Shown: positions 8,461 through 17,306 of the stretch, in pieces | How the letters are laid out: each line of letters opens with the position of its first letter | How positions within the stretch are numbered: the first letter of the stretch is position 1 | Source of the DNA: Desulfobacterales bacterium | GTDB taxonomy: Bacteria; Desulfobacterota; Desulfobacteria; Desulfobacterales; UBA2156 | DNA: 55,415 nucleotides | Assembly (NCBI GenBank): GCA_027025555.1 | Contig: JALVQN010000226.1 | Coordinates: forward strand, 1-55,415 | Direction: 5' to 3' | Notes under the pieces: model-generated | The model's input: only the letters and a program-made list of their open reading frames with translations | Told to the model about the DNA's origin: nothing | Databases searched by the model: none | Translations under genes and position numbers: made by a program

Positions 8461-10377
8461 ATGCAACGTCTATTTTCACCGTTTCGACTCAAAGGCCTTC
8501 ATTTCAAGAATCGGATCGTCATGCCTCCTTTGGCCTCTTTTCTCCTTGAAAAGGACGGCACCGTCACGGAAAAGGCGGTGGAACACTATCGGATGCGGGC
8601 GGCGGGCGGCCCGGCCATGGTCATCATGGAAGCCTGTGCCGTGTCCCGGGAGGGCATCGTCTCTTTTCACCAGGCACGCATCGATGACGATCGGTTCATC
8701 GAGGGGCTTTCCAGGGTCACCCGGGTGATCCGCTCCGAGGGGGCGATCCCGGCGGCCCAGCTCCACCACGGCGGCCGACAGACATCGTCCAAGATCATCG
8801 GCCGCAAACCCTTTGCCCCGTCCTCCTTGCCCTGTCCCGCCATCCAGGGGGAAGTGGAACCGCTCACGGTGGCCGGTATCCGGGAATTGGTGGAAAAGTT
8901 CGGAGATGCCGCAGTGCGGGCCCGGGAGGCGGGGTTTGAGATGCTGGAGATTCACGGGGCACACGGATATCTGATCAACCAATTTTTGTCCCCTTATTCC
9001 AACATTCGAAAAGACGCCTACGGGAGGGACCTTGAAGGCCGGGCGCGTTTTGCCAGGGAAATCATTCAGGAGGTCAGGAAACGCCTGGGATCCGCTTTTC
9101 CGCTGTCTTTTAAGATCAGCGCCCAGGAATTTGTCCCCGGAGGACTCACGGTTGAAGAGAGTATCGCCCTGTTAAAGATCCTCGTCCAAGCCGGTATCGA
9201 CATTGTTCAGGTGTCGGCGGGAAATGACGCCACCCCGGAGTGGATCTGCCAGCCCATGTTCATGGAGAAGGCCTGCCTGGCCGATTCCGCCAAAAAGATC
9301 CGGGATGCACTCCACATCCCCGTGATGAGCGTGGGGCGCATCAACGACCCGTTTGTTGCGGATCGCTTGTTGGTTGAAGGCAAAGCCGACCTCGTCTGCA
9401 TGGGTCGGGGACTTTTGGCCGATCCCGAGTTGCCAAAAAAAGCCCGGGAGGGGCGCTTCGAGGATATCCGGACCTGTATCGCCTGCAATACCTGCATGGC
9501 ATCCATTTTCAAAAAGGGAAGGGTGGAATGCCTGGTCAACCCCACGTTGGGCCGTGAGAAGGAGATGGCGATCGTCTCCGCAAAGCAGACCAAGAAGATC
9601 ATGGTGGTGGGGGGCGGGCCGGGCGGCATGGATGCGGCGTGGGTGGCTGCCAAGCGGGGACACCGGGTCGATCTTTTTGAAAAGCACGACCAACTGGGCG
9701 GGCTTTTGATTCCGGGGAGCGCCACCCCTTTTAAGAGGGAGCTGCTCAACCTGATCCGGTTCCAGAAGCGCCAAATGGCCAAATACGGTGTCCGCGTCCA
9801 TTTGAATCGAAAGATCGGGCCCGAAGAGGTGAGGCATGAAAATCCGCATGTGGTGGTTTTGGCCACCGGCGCCGAACCGGTCTATCCGGCGGTGGAAGGC
9901 ATTGAAAATGCCAACGTCCTTCCCTTTTCAGCGGTTTTAAATGGAGATCGTCCCCCGGTTCAAGAGACGGTGGTGATCGGCGGCGGCCCCACGGGGTGCG
10001 AGGTGGCATACCATCTTTCGGAGCAAGGATCCCCCGTCACCCTGGTGGAGGCCCTCCCGAGGGTGGGAAAGGGACTGGAGGCCATCACGAAGAAGGTGCT
10101 CCTTGAAAATCTCAAAGCCAACGGTGTGCGCATCTTCACCCGGTTTCAGCCGGTGCGCATCACCGCCGACGGTGTCACCGTGACGAGCGATACCGGGAAA
10201 GAACACTTTCTCAGGGCCGAGCGCGTGGTGGTGGCCACGGGGACACGCCCGGACACCGGCCTTTACGAGGCGGTCAAGGGCATGGGCTTTGAGGTTTACC
10301 GGATCGGGGATTGTGTGGAGCCGAGAAGCCTCAAGGAGGCCATTCTGGAAGGCGCCCGCCTTGGACGCATCCTTTAA
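8461..10377 (+). CDS. NADH:flavin oxidoreductase / 2,4-dienoyl-CoA reductase family (old yellow enzyme)
   Basis: A 638-residue three-cofactor flavoprotein. Residues 1 to about 335 are the FMN-binding old-yellow-enzyme barrel (start LFSPFRLKGLHFKNRIVMPP; HGAHGYLINQFLSP). A four-cysteine iron-sulfur motif follows (C339, C342, C345, C357). Then come an FAD-binding GGGPGGMDA and an NAD(P)-binding GGGPTGCE. This is the domain order of 2,4-dienoyl-CoA reductase, enoate reductases, trimethylamine dehydrogenase and 2-naphthoyl-CoA reductases. The third Cys is one residue closer to the second than in E. coli FadH (C-x2-C-x2-C instead of C-x2-C-x3-C). It reduces an activated double bond, probably of an enoyl-CoA; which one cannot be told. 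Monocistronic here. ATG chosen for its strong ribosome site; an upstream in-frame TTG at 8389 is less likely. Confidence 0.88.
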   Translation: MQRLFSPFRLKGLHFKNRIVMPPLASFLLEKDGTVTEKAVEHYRMRAAGGPAMVIMEACAVSREGIVSFHQARIDDDRFIEGLSRVTRVIRSEGAIPAAQLHHGGRQTSSKIIGRKPFAPSSLPCPAIQGEVEPLTVAGIRELVEKFGDAAVRAREAGFEMLEIHGAHGYLINQFLSPYSNIRKDAYGRDLEGRARFAREIIQEVRKRLGSAFPLSFKISAQEFVPGGLTVEESIALLKILVQAGIDIVQVSAGNDATPEWICQPMFMEKACLADSAKKIRDALHIPVMSVGRINDPFVADRLLVEGKADLVCMGRGLLADPELPKKAREGRFEDIRTCIACNTCMASIFKKGRVECLVNPTLGREKEMAIVSAKQTKKIMVVGGGPGGMDAAWVAAKRGHRVDLFEKHDQLGGLLIPGSATPFKRELLNLIRFQKRQMAKYGVRVHLNRKIGPEEVRHENPHVVVLATGAEPVYPAVEGIENANVLPFSAVLNGDRPPVQETVVIGGGPTGCEVAYHLSEQGSPVTLVEALPRVGKGLEAITKKVLLENLKANGVRIFTRFQPVRITADGVTVTSDTGKEHFLRAERVVVATGTRPDTGLYEAVKGMGFEVYRIGDCVEPRSLKEAILEGARLGRIL

Positions 10378-10512
10378 CGCGCCCGGACTTTGAAACACCC
10401 CCCCAACCCCGCACCGGGGAGATGCCTTTGTTGTCAAGAGGGCGGCTGCAGAGGCAGGCAAGAGAAGCCTTGGAGTTGCCCCCTCCGCGGGGGCCGGGGG
10501 CTCAGGAAAGGG

Positions 10513-10546
10513 GCGCTTCCCCTCGAAGAAAAAGAGGAAGCGCTTT
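10513..10546. terminator. hairpin between convergent genes
   Basis: GCGCTTCC-CCTC (10513-10524) pairs with GAGGAAGCGC (10534-10543) around an A-rich loop and is followed by TTTCTT on the plus strand. It lies between the ends of the reductase gene and cydB and could stop transcripts from the plus side. The T tract is short. Confidence 0.5.
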
Positions 10547-10552
10547 CTTGCC

Positions 10553-11569
10553 TCAATAGATCAGGTCTTGTTCGGTGACTTTCCCTTTGAAGAGATTGTA
10601 TGTCCATCCCTGATATGCCAATACGATGGGAACGAAAAGGATGACCACCACCAGCATGATCTTCAGCGTCAGGGGGCTGGATGCGCTGTTATGGGCCGTC
10701 AGGCTGTAAGCGGCGTCAATGTTGGAAGGGAACATGTTGGGGTAGAGCCCGAAGACCCCATAAAACGTGGCGCTGACGATGGTGAGGGCCGAAGCGAACC
10801 ATGCTTTGAAAAAGGACCCCCTCCCAAGGAATATCCGGATGCCCAGAAGGCCCAGCACCGCAGCAAGAAGGATCACGAAAAGGATTGGATGGGCGAGGTA
10901 GTTGTCGTAAAGCCGGGTGGCAAAGAAGCTCGATGCCAAAAAGGCCACCGCCGCCACGAAAAGGGCGATCCACAGCTTCCCGGCCAGGGAGACCGCCCGC
11001 ACGTGGAGGTCGCCTTGGGTCTTGGCCGACAGCCACAAGGCCCCGTGGGTCAAGAAAAGGAAAAGGAAAAGGACACCGCCCAAAAGGCCGTAAGGGTTGA
11101 GAAGGGTGAAAAGGGTGCCTTTGTAGAGGCCGTTTTGATCAATGGGGATCCCTCGAAAGATATTGGCAAAGGCCACCCCGAACAGGATTGCCGGAGCCAC
11201 ACTTCCGATAAAAAGGCAAGTGTCCCAAAGCCTTCGCCAGGACGGTGCGTCCACCTTGCCCCTGAATTCGAAAGAAACACCCCGGATGATCAGGGCGAAG
11301 AGGATCAGCATCAGTGCCGAATACATGGATGAAAACATGACGGCATAGACCTGTGGAAAGGCCGCAAAGGTCACCCCGCCGGCGGTCAACAACCAGACCT
11401 CATTTCCGTCCCAAAGCGGCCCCATGGCGGCCAGCATGACCCTTTTGTCTGCTTCGGTCTTTCCGAGGAATGGATAAAGCGTCCCGATCCCCAAATCGAA
11501 GCCGTCGGTCATGAAGTAGACGGCCCACAACAGCCCCCACAGGAAAAACCAGATGGTTTCCAGTATCAT
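10553..11569 (-). CDS. cydB: cytochrome bd quinol oxidase subunit II
   Basis: A 338-residue, multi-helix membrane protein matching CydB: N-terminal FFLWGLLWAVYFMTDGFDLG, then MGPLWDGNEVWLL, and a C-terminal helix ending before a short hydrophilic tail. It pairs with CydA to form the cytochrome bd complex, which oxidises quinol and reduces oxygen to water in the cytoplasmic membrane without pumping protons. Length is that of the shorter CydB type, below the 379 residues of E. coli. It follows cydA by 34 bases and has a strong AGGAGG site. No CydX-like small gene is seen downstream. In a strict anaerobe it most likely serves oxygen removal. Confidence 0.96.
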   Translation of the reverse strand: MILETIWFFLWGLLWAVYFMTDGFDLGIGTLYPFLGKTEADKRVMLAAMGPLWDGNEVWLLTAGGVTFAAFPQVYAVMFSSMYSALMLILFALIIRGVSFEFRGKVDAPSWRRLWDTCLFIGSVAPAILFGVAFANIFRGIPIDQNGLYKGTLFTLLNPYGLLGGVLFLFLFLTHGALWLSAKTQGDLHVRAVSLAGKLWIALFVAAVAFLASSFFATRLYDNYLAHPILFVILLAAVLGLLGIRIFLGRGSFFKAWFASALTIVSATFYGVFGLYPNMFPSNIDAAYSLTAHNSASSPLTLKIMLVVVILFVPIVLAYQGWTYNLFKGKVTEQDLIY

Positions 11570-11603
11570 TTTATCCTCCTATATATGCTTGTTAAATTGT
11601 TCA

Positions 11604-12920
11604 TCATGCCGTTTCAGGAAGCGCTTCCGGTCCCTTTTTGGCATTTGTGATGATCAAATAGAACCCGAGAATGCCGAGAAGCCCATAGACCAGGACAAAA
11701 GCAAGCAAAGAGATCCCCACCTGGGATACGGCAATGGGGGAGGCCGCCTCCGAGGTTTTCATCAACCCGTAAACGATCCAGGGCTGGCGCCCCACTTCGG
11801 CCACCACCCATCCCGCTTCGATGGCGATGTAGGGCAGGGGAATGGAATAGAGCATGAGCTTGAGATACCGCGGGCTTTCCATGAGCTTCTTTTTCAAGAT
11901 CACTCCAAGGATTGTGGCAAAGACGAAATAGACGCCCAGAGCCACCATGAGTCGAAAGGAAAGAAAGGTGAGAAGTACAGGCGGCCGTTCTTCTTTGGGG
12001 AAATCTTTCAGGCCTTGAATGGTGGCGTTGAAGTCGTGATGTCCCAAAAAGCTCAAGATTCCCGGTATCGATCCGATCTGCACCGCATTTTTCTCGTTTT
12101 CCTCATCCGGGACGGCGAAAAGGTGAATGGGGGCGTTGGCCGTGGTTTCCCAGTGAGATTCCATGGCCGCCAGCTTGGCCGGCTGGACCTGGGTGACATG
12201 GCGGGCATGCAGATCCCCTTCAATCAGGAGGACCAGAGAGGCGACGAGCCCGAAGGCCAGGCCGATGTTGAAGGACTTCAAGGCAAATTTAACATGTTGC
12301 TTTTTCAGGAGGTGGTAGGCACTGATGCCCATCACGAAAAAGGCGCCCAGGACAATCCCGGCCGGGACCGTGTGGCAAATTTCGAGAATCCCGAATTTGT
12401 TGAAGACCACGGCGGCAAAGTCGGTCAGCTCGGCCCGACCGTTTCGAATGGTGTAGCCCACCGGATTCTGCATCCAGCCGTTTGCCGTTAAAATCCAGAT
12501 GGCGGACAGATTCCCGGCCCCGGCCACCAGCCACATGACAGCGGCATGGGCCTTTTTTGAAAGTTTTTTCCATCCGAAGATCCATACGCCGATAAGCGTG
12601 GATTCCAGGAAAAACGCCGCGGTGGCTTCAATGGCCAACAGGGACCCGAAGACATCCCCCACATAGGCGGAGTAAAGCGACCAGTTGGTGCCGAACTGGA
12701 ATTCAAGGGTGATCCCCGTGACGATTCCCAATGCAAAATTGATCAAAAAAAGCTTTCCCCAGAATCGCGTCATCTCCAGATAGACGGGATCTTCGGTTTG
12801 GGCGTAGCGGGTTTCCATGACGGCCACGAGGACGCTGAGCCCCAACGTCAACGGGACAAAGAGAAAATGAAACATGGTGGCTGCAGCAAACTGCAACCTG
12901 GAAAGAAAAACGACATCCAT
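11604..12920 (-). CDS. cydA: cytochrome bd quinol oxidase subunit I
   Basis: A 438-residue membrane protein starting MDVVFLSRLQFAAATMFHFLFVPLTLG; His18 in FHFLFVP is the expected haem ligand. The other axial ligands lie in EICHTVPAG and SFRLMVALG, and GRQPWIVYG is the conserved quinol-loop motif. The protein is short, with the short Q-loop seen in many non-enteric CydA proteins. It carries the haems b558, b595 and d and the quinol site. It sits between the Rrf2 regulator gene (106 bases upstream) and cydB, and has its own AAAGGAGG ribosome site. Confidence 0.96.
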   Translation of the reverse strand: MDVVFLSRLQFAAATMFHFLFVPLTLGLSVLVAVMETRYAQTEDPVYLEMTRFWGKLFLINFALGIVTGITLEFQFGTNWSLYSAYVGDVFGSLLAIEATAAFFLESTLIGVWIFGWKKLSKKAHAAVMWLVAGAGNLSAIWILTANGWMQNPVGYTIRNGRAELTDFAAVVFNKFGILEICHTVPAGIVLGAFFVMGISAYHLLKKQHVKFALKSFNIGLAFGLVASLVLLIEGDLHARHVTQVQPAKLAAMESHWETTANAPIHLFAVPDEENEKNAVQIGSIPGILSFLGHHDFNATIQGLKDFPKEERPPVLLTFLSFRLMVALGVYFVFATILGVILKKKLMESPRYLKLMLYSIPLPYIAIEAGWVVAEVGRQPWIVYGLMKTSEAASPIAVSQVGISLLAFVLVYGLLGILGFYLIITNAKKGPEALPETA

Positions 12921-13026
12921 AGATCCTCCTTTCTTTAGTCATCAACCATTACAATTTCGGGCAAAAGACTTCAAGGCGTGATGCTTTTTGTGCCGGAATT
13001 GAAGCATTTTAAAAAATTTAAAAAAA

Positions 13027-13482
13027 TCAGGGAACGCTTTTTTCGTCCAAACAGTTTTGTGACACCGGGGACAAGCAGCTTTCCTCGTTTACCAGGTCTG
13101 CAAAGGTCGTCTCCTGTAACGTCTTTCGAAGCTGATCCCGTGCCTTTTCCCATACCCGGTTGACGGCACAGGTGCTGCTGCGGTGACAGGCGTTGGGCCG
13201 GATCACGCAATCGTTTAAAAAGATTTCACCGATAACGGATTCCACCACCTCCAGCAGGGTCAGTTTTTCCGGGGGCACTTGAAGTCGAAAGCCCCCTTTG
13301 GATCCCCGCACAATCTCGATGATGCCTGTAAATGCCAGTTGTTGGGCGATTTTTCCCAAAAAGGGTTCGGGAATATCCATTGACCGGGCGATTTGCTTCC
13401 GATTGCCAATGATGCCCGGTTCCTGAAAGGCAAGATACAGGACACACCGCACGGCGTATTCACCGGCTCTGGTCAGGCGCAT
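13027..13482 (-). CDS. Rrf2-family transcriptional regulator, probable Fe-S sensor of cydAB
   Basis: A 151-residue protein with an N-terminal winged helix (about 1-70; RGSKGGFRL is the wing typical of the family) and three cysteines C92, C99 and C105 (C-x6-C-x5-C) that match the iron-sulfur ligands of IscR, NsrR and RsrR-type proteins. Such regulators sense oxygen, nitric oxide or iron-sulfur status. The gene is directly upstream of cydAB on the same strand, so it most probably controls its own operon and the oxidase. The C-terminus holds two further cysteines (SCLSPVSQNC) whose role is unclear. Which signal it senses is not visible. Confidence 0.9.
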   Translation of the reverse strand: MRLTRAGEYAVRCVLYLAFQEPGIIGNRKQIARSMDIPEPFLGKIAQQLAFTGIIEIVRGSKGGFRLQVPPEKLTLLEVVESVIGEIFLNDCVIRPNACHRSSTCAVNRVWEKARDQLRKTLQETTFADLVNEESCLSPVSQNCLDEKSVP

Positions 13483-13496
13483 GGGGCTTCCTCGGT

Positions 13497-13555
13497 TAGA
13501 TATAAGATATATTAGATATTAATTATCCTATATATTGCGAAAAAGGGCTTGTCAA
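13497..13555 (-). promoter_or_regulatory. rrf2-cydAB promoter with AT-rich operator candidate
   Basis: On the minus strand TTGACA (13555-13550) is followed after 17 bases by TATAGG (13532-13527). Right downstream lie a near-palindrome GATAATTAATATC (about 13528-13516) and three copies of ATATCT in direct repeat (about 13518-13497). The region is far more AT-rich than its surroundings. Position between the -10 element and the start codon fits a repressor site for the Rrf2 protein. The promoter is sequence-supported; the operator role is inferred. Confidence 0.55.
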
Positions 13556-13685
13556 GGGAAAAAGCCTCCTTCAAAAAAGAGGCCGCCGTTTCCTGGGACT
13601 CGGCTTCAAATCCGCACCCGGCTCCGGCAGCCGTACGTGAATAGCGACCGCTGTACCGGCTCCGGCATCTGATGGAATGAATGGG

Positions 13686-13934
13686 CTATTTGATCCCGAA
13701 GATGTGATGGAGGGTTTTTTCCAGGGTCTTCAAGTCAAAGGGTTTTACAAGGACCGCTACTATGGGATAGCCTTTCAACTTTTGAAAGTTGTCTTTTGTT
13801 CCCTATCCGGTGATAATGACGGTTCGACGTGCAGGGGGGTTTTCTTTAATCCTTTCGGCGCGATTAAAGCCGTTGAGGCCCGGCATGTTCAGGTCCAAAA
13901 GGACGAGATCCGGCTTGGTGCTGCCGGTATAATG
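13686..13934 (-). pseudogene. response-regulator receiver domain, decayed
   Basis: Read on the minus strand this gives KPDLVLLDLNMPGLNGF, the phospho-acceptor Asp segment, then RRTVIITG, then a TAG stop at 13805-13803, then after the stop, in the same frame, VKPFDLKTLEKTLHHIFG and a final TAG at 13688-13686. KPF is the conserved receiver Lys motif. The N-terminal acidic pocket (usually VDDE) is missing. So this is a receiver domain that has lost its start and gained an internal stop. Nothing suggests it is expressed. The rest of the 13556-14131 gap shows no other gene. Confidence 0.85.
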
Positions 13935-14131
13935 TGTTATTGATATAAACTTCTTTCTATCACAGGATTCATTTTAAATGATAATATTTTTCTTGTGAGA
14001 AACGGTGACAGCATTTTCCCGCGCATGACATGAAAGATATTCCTTAAAAAAGAGTCCTTGCTCCTGATTTGTGACTACAGCAGCGATGCAGTAAGAAGCT
14101 TTTCTTCGTAACGGGGGGGATATCTTCTTTT

Positions 14132-14147
14132 TTCATTTGAAAATGAA
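14132..14147. promoter_or_regulatory. inverted repeat upstream of galE
   Basis: TTCATTT-GA-AAATGAA is a perfect 7-bp inverted repeat with a 2-base spacer, ending 18 bases before the galE start and just upstream of its GGAAGGAAAGG ribosome site. It could be a regulator site in the leader; too AT-rich to be a good terminator. The role is not known. Confidence 0.35.
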
Positions 14148-14165
14148 TCCTGGAAGGAAAGGCGG

Positions 14166-15170
14166 ATGGGTGTGAAAATCCTTGTTGTGGGGGGTGCCGG
14201 GTACATCGGAAGCATTGTGACCCGGTTGCTCGATGAAAAAGGCTACGAAGTTGTGGTGTTGGATAACCTCTTGTTGGGGCATCGGAAGGCGGTTAAGGCG
14301 TCCATTCCCCTTGTTGAAGGGGATATGGCCGATACAAGGGTCCTGTCGGATGTCTTTTCCGCACAACGCTTTGATGCCGTCATGCACTTTGCCGCCTTTG
14401 CCCTCGTGGGCGAATCCACAAAAGCCCCTTATAAATATTATCACAATAACGTTTCAAACACCCTGAACCTGCTTCAAAGCATGAAAACATGGCAGGTGAA
14501 ACATTTTATCTTCTCATCGAGTGCGGCGGTCTATGGAAAGCCCCAGAGGATTCCCATCGAAGAGGACCATCCCCAAAAGCCCATCAATCCGTATGGATGG
14601 AGCAAAAGCATGGTCGAACAGATTCTCAAAGACGGATCTGCCGTGGATCATGTGCGCTTTGTCTCCCTTCGATATTTCAACGCCGCCGGCGCCCATCCAG
14701 ACGGCACCATGGGCGAAGATCACGCCGATGAAACCCACCTTATTCCGTTGACATTAAAGGCAATTCTGGGTCAAAATGCCGGAACAACGCCTTTGACCGT
14801 TTTCGGTACAGACTATGATACCCCGGACGGAACCTGCATTCGGGATTATATCCATGTATTGGACTTGGCGGAGGCCCATATCCTGGCGTTGAATTACCTT
14901 TTGGATGGCGGGGAAAGCAATTTTTTTAACCTGGGAAATGGAACGGGCTTTTCGGTCAACGACATCATTCGTGTTGCTGAAAGGATCACCGGGGAGAAAG
15001 TCCCTGTCGTCTATGGGGACAGAAGGCTCGGGGATCCTCCTGTCCTTGTGGCAGGATCCAGGAAAATCAAGGACATGCTGGGATGGAAACCGAAGTTTGA
15101 CGACATCGAAAGGATCGTCGAGACCGCTTGGAAATGGCATGCGTCTCACCCGATGGGGTATGAACAATGA
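14166..15170 (+). CDS. galE: UDP-glucose 4-epimerase
   Basis: A 334-residue short-chain dehydrogenase/reductase-fold epimerase. The NAD motif GGAGYIGS is at the N-terminus, the catalytic Ser region SSSAAVYGKP and the YGWSK motif (YxxxK) are present, and RDYIHVLDLAEAH is typical of GalE. It interconverts UDP-glucose and UDP-galactose (or the N-acetyl forms) for surface polysaccharides. It lies 25 bases upstream of the dTDP-glucose dehydratase gene, so the pair probably supplies activated sugars for an O-antigen or exopolysaccharide whose assembly genes are not in this window. Confidence 0.93.
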   Translation: MGVKILVVGGAGYIGSIVTRLLDEKGYEVVVLDNLLLGHRKAVKASIPLVEGDMADTRVLSDVFSAQRFDAVMHFAAFALVGESTKAPYKYYHNNVSNTLNLLQSMKTWQVKHFIFSSSAAVYGKPQRIPIEEDHPQKPINPYGWSKSMVEQILKDGSAVDHVRFVSLRYFNAAGAHPDGTMGEDHADETHLIPLTLKAILGQNAGTTPLTVFGTDYDTPDGTCIRDYIHVLDLAEAHILALNYLLDGGESNFFNLGNGTGFSVNDIIRVAERITGEKVPVVYGDRRLGDPPVLVAGSRKIKDMLGWKPKFDDIERIVETAWKWHASHPMGYEQ

Positions 15171-15195
15171 AAGACCCGAAGAATAGGAAGATGGA

Positions 15196-16245
15196 ATGAA
15201 ACAGATGCTGGTGACCGGAGGATGCGGTTTTATCGGGACCAACTTCATCCGATATCTCTTGGAAGACTCGGATTTCCAGGGTCGTATTATAAACGTCGAT
15301 TCCCTCACGTATGCCGGGAATCCTGAAAACCTGGCGGACATCCAAGAACGGTTTCCCGAACGCTACTGTTTTGTGAAAGCGGATATATGCGATCTGGAGG
15401 CCCTGGAAACCGTTTTTGAAAGACACGCCATTGATACCGTTTGCCATTTTGCCGCAGAATCCCATGTGGACAGATCCATTGTGAGGCCAGACGCTTTTAT
15501 TCGGACCAATATCGTGGGAACCTTCAATCTTTTGCAGATGGCGAAAAAGCATAAAGATCGGATCCTCTTGTTCCACCATATCAGCACGGATGAAGTGTTT
15601 GGCAGCCTGGGAAAGAATGGCGTTTTCACCGAAGAAACGCCTTACCGTCCCAACAGCCCCTATTCGGCCTCCAAGGCCGCTTCTGATCATCTGGTCCGGG
15701 CGTATCATAAAACCTATGGATTGCCGATCACCGTGTCCAATTGCTCCAACAACTACGGACCCTATCAATTTCCTGAAAAGTTGGTTCCCCTGATGATCCT
15801 TAACGCCCTTGAAGGAAAGCCCCTTCCGGTATATGGGGACGGGAAAAATGTTAGGGATTGGCTCTACGTCAAAGATCACTGCCGTGCCATCTGGCTCATC
15901 ATGAAGAAAGGAAAAAGAGGCGAGACGTACAACATCGGCGGCAACAGCGAGGTGGAAAATATCCGCATGGTGGAAATGATTTGCGATCTTGTGGATGAAC
16001 GGGTGGGGAAGCCCGAGACCGGGTCAAGACGGGCGCTCATTACTTTTGTAAAAGACCGACCCGGGCATGACCGTCGCTATGCGATTGATTTCACCAAACT
16101 CAAGGAAACGTTGCACTGGTACCCTGAAGAATCCCTTTCAACGGGCATCCGAAAAACGCTCCAATGGTATTTGGAACACAGGGAATGGGTGAATCGCGTC
16201 AGGAGTGGAGAATACCAGGCGTGGATTCGAGAACATTACGGTTGA
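15196..16245 (+). CDS. rfbB: dTDP-glucose 4,6-dehydratase
   Basis: A 349-residue SDR-fold enzyme. GGCGFIGTNF binds NAD, STDEVFGSLG contains the catalytic Asp-Glu pair expected of RmlB, and YSASKAASDH is the YxxxK motif. It converts dTDP-glucose to dTDP-4-keto-6-deoxyglucose, the branch point to rhamnose and other deoxysugars. The partners rfbA, rfbC and rfbD are not next to it, so the rest of the pathway must be elsewhere or the product goes to another sugar. It is co-directional with galE and its stop is 31 bases from the convergent methyltransferase gene. Confidence 0.93.
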   Translation: MKQMLVTGGCGFIGTNFIRYLLEDSDFQGRIINVDSLTYAGNPENLADIQERFPERYCFVKADICDLEALETVFERHAIDTVCHFAAESHVDRSIVRPDAFIRTNIVGTFNLLQMAKKHKDRILLFHHISTDEVFGSLGKNGVFTEETPYRPNSPYSASKAASDHLVRAYHKTYGLPITVSNCSNNYGPYQFPEKLVPLMILNALEGKPLPVYGDGKNVRDWLYVKDHCRAIWLIMKKGKRGETYNIGGNSEVENIRMVEMICDLVDERVGKPETGSRRALITFVKDRPGHDRRYAIDFTKLKETLHWYPEESLSTGIRKTLQWYLEHREWVNRVRSGEYQAWIREHYG

Positions 16246-16276
16246 AGTGCCCCAAGACTCTTTGAAGCCTCCTTTT

Positions 16277-17239
16277 TCAGCTTCCCGAAGAGAAGATTTT
16301 TTTGAGGTTCCTTTTCCATCCATCGGGAAGCAATTTCCCCATCCTGGAAAGCAGCCGTCCCTTTGAGGCACTTGGATTGACGGGAATTTCAGGAAAGCTT
16401 TCGGGAATTTCCCGGGCATCCCCTTCCTCCAATTGAGGGCAGATGACAGGCCGGAGGCGATCCCCTTTCACCGCCAGCAACGTGAGGCGGTCTTCGGGTT
16501 TTCCCGGCTCTTCGGGAACGTGGCATTCATAGACCGATGAAAAGCCGGTATCCGAAAGGAGCCTGAGCAAAGAGGATCGGGTCAAGTACACGCTTTGAGG
16601 ATTATCCAGGGAGGACCATAGGCGGTTTTTTATCTCCTGCGCACTTGAGCCCGGCGGATGCTCCATCACCGACTTGCCCCAGTATTCCCGCTTGTTATGG
16701 GGAAAAGGGGTTTCCGGATGCAAGCTGATGTGGGTATCGATGACGACGAAATGTTCGCATAAGGCATAGACTTGTTCTATGAAATTGAAAAGGTCGGGCG
16801 CGTCGAGGTGGTAAAGGATCCCCAAGCATAAGATGACATCGAAGGTCCCGTATTTTGTTGTGCTGAGGTTTCGCACATCGTCTTTATGGAAATCGATTTG
16901 CGGAATCAGATTGAGGGCCTGGGCCGCAAACCTGGCCTTTTCAAGATTGGCATCACGGCCCTCTATGGCGCAAAGCCGGCTGCCCCGCCGCGCCAGTTCG
17001 ATGCTGTACATGCCTTCCAAACAGGCCAAATCCAGGATCCGAAGCTCGGATAAAGGGCGGGAGGCCACGTCCGCGATGATTTGAAGAATGCGGCGCAGCT
17101 TGATCTCGTCCCCCAGGACCGCCTCTTTCATGGTGAAAAGACCGTTTTTCAGGTGGAAGTTGTGGGCTGTCCAGGGGCCGTGTTCTTTTTCGATCGCGCT
17201 TTTTTTAGCCTCCAGGGATTTGGTCAGCCATTCCGCCAT
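16277..17239 (-). CDS. class I SAM-dependent methyltransferase
   Basis: A 320-residue protein with a Rossmann-fold methyltransferase core: motif I ILDLACLEGMYSIELA (about 68-83), an acidic residue at the end of beta-2 (CAIEGRD), a motif around HKDDVRNL and motif IV FDVILCLGILYHL. This is closest in feel to the DUF1698/CmoB-like group. About 90 C-terminal residues beyond the core (after LLSDTGFSSVYEC) are basic and show no domain I know. Substrate unknown. Upstream on the same strand is the glycerophosphodiesterase gene (67 bases away). Confidence 0.8.
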   Translation of the reverse strand: MAEWLTKSLEAKKSAIEKEHGPWTAHNFHLKNGLFTMKEAVLGDEIKLRRILQIIADVASRPLSELRILDLACLEGMYSIELARRGSRLCAIEGRDANLEKARFAAQALNLIPQIDFHKDDVRNLSTTKYGTFDVILCLGILYHLDAPDLFNFIEQVYALCEHFVVIDTHISLHPETPFPHNKREYWGKSVMEHPPGSSAQEIKNRLWSSLDNPQSVYLTRSSLLRLLSDTGFSSVYECHVPEEPGKPEDRLTLLAVKGDRLRPVICPQLEEGDAREIPESFPEIPVNPSASKGRLLSRMGKLLPDGWKRNLKKIFSSGS

Positions 17240-17306
17240 GGTTCATCCTTTGTCTTTTGGAATCCGCCTTCAGCATGGGGGGCTATACCCGGTGCTTTCC
17301 CTCGCA

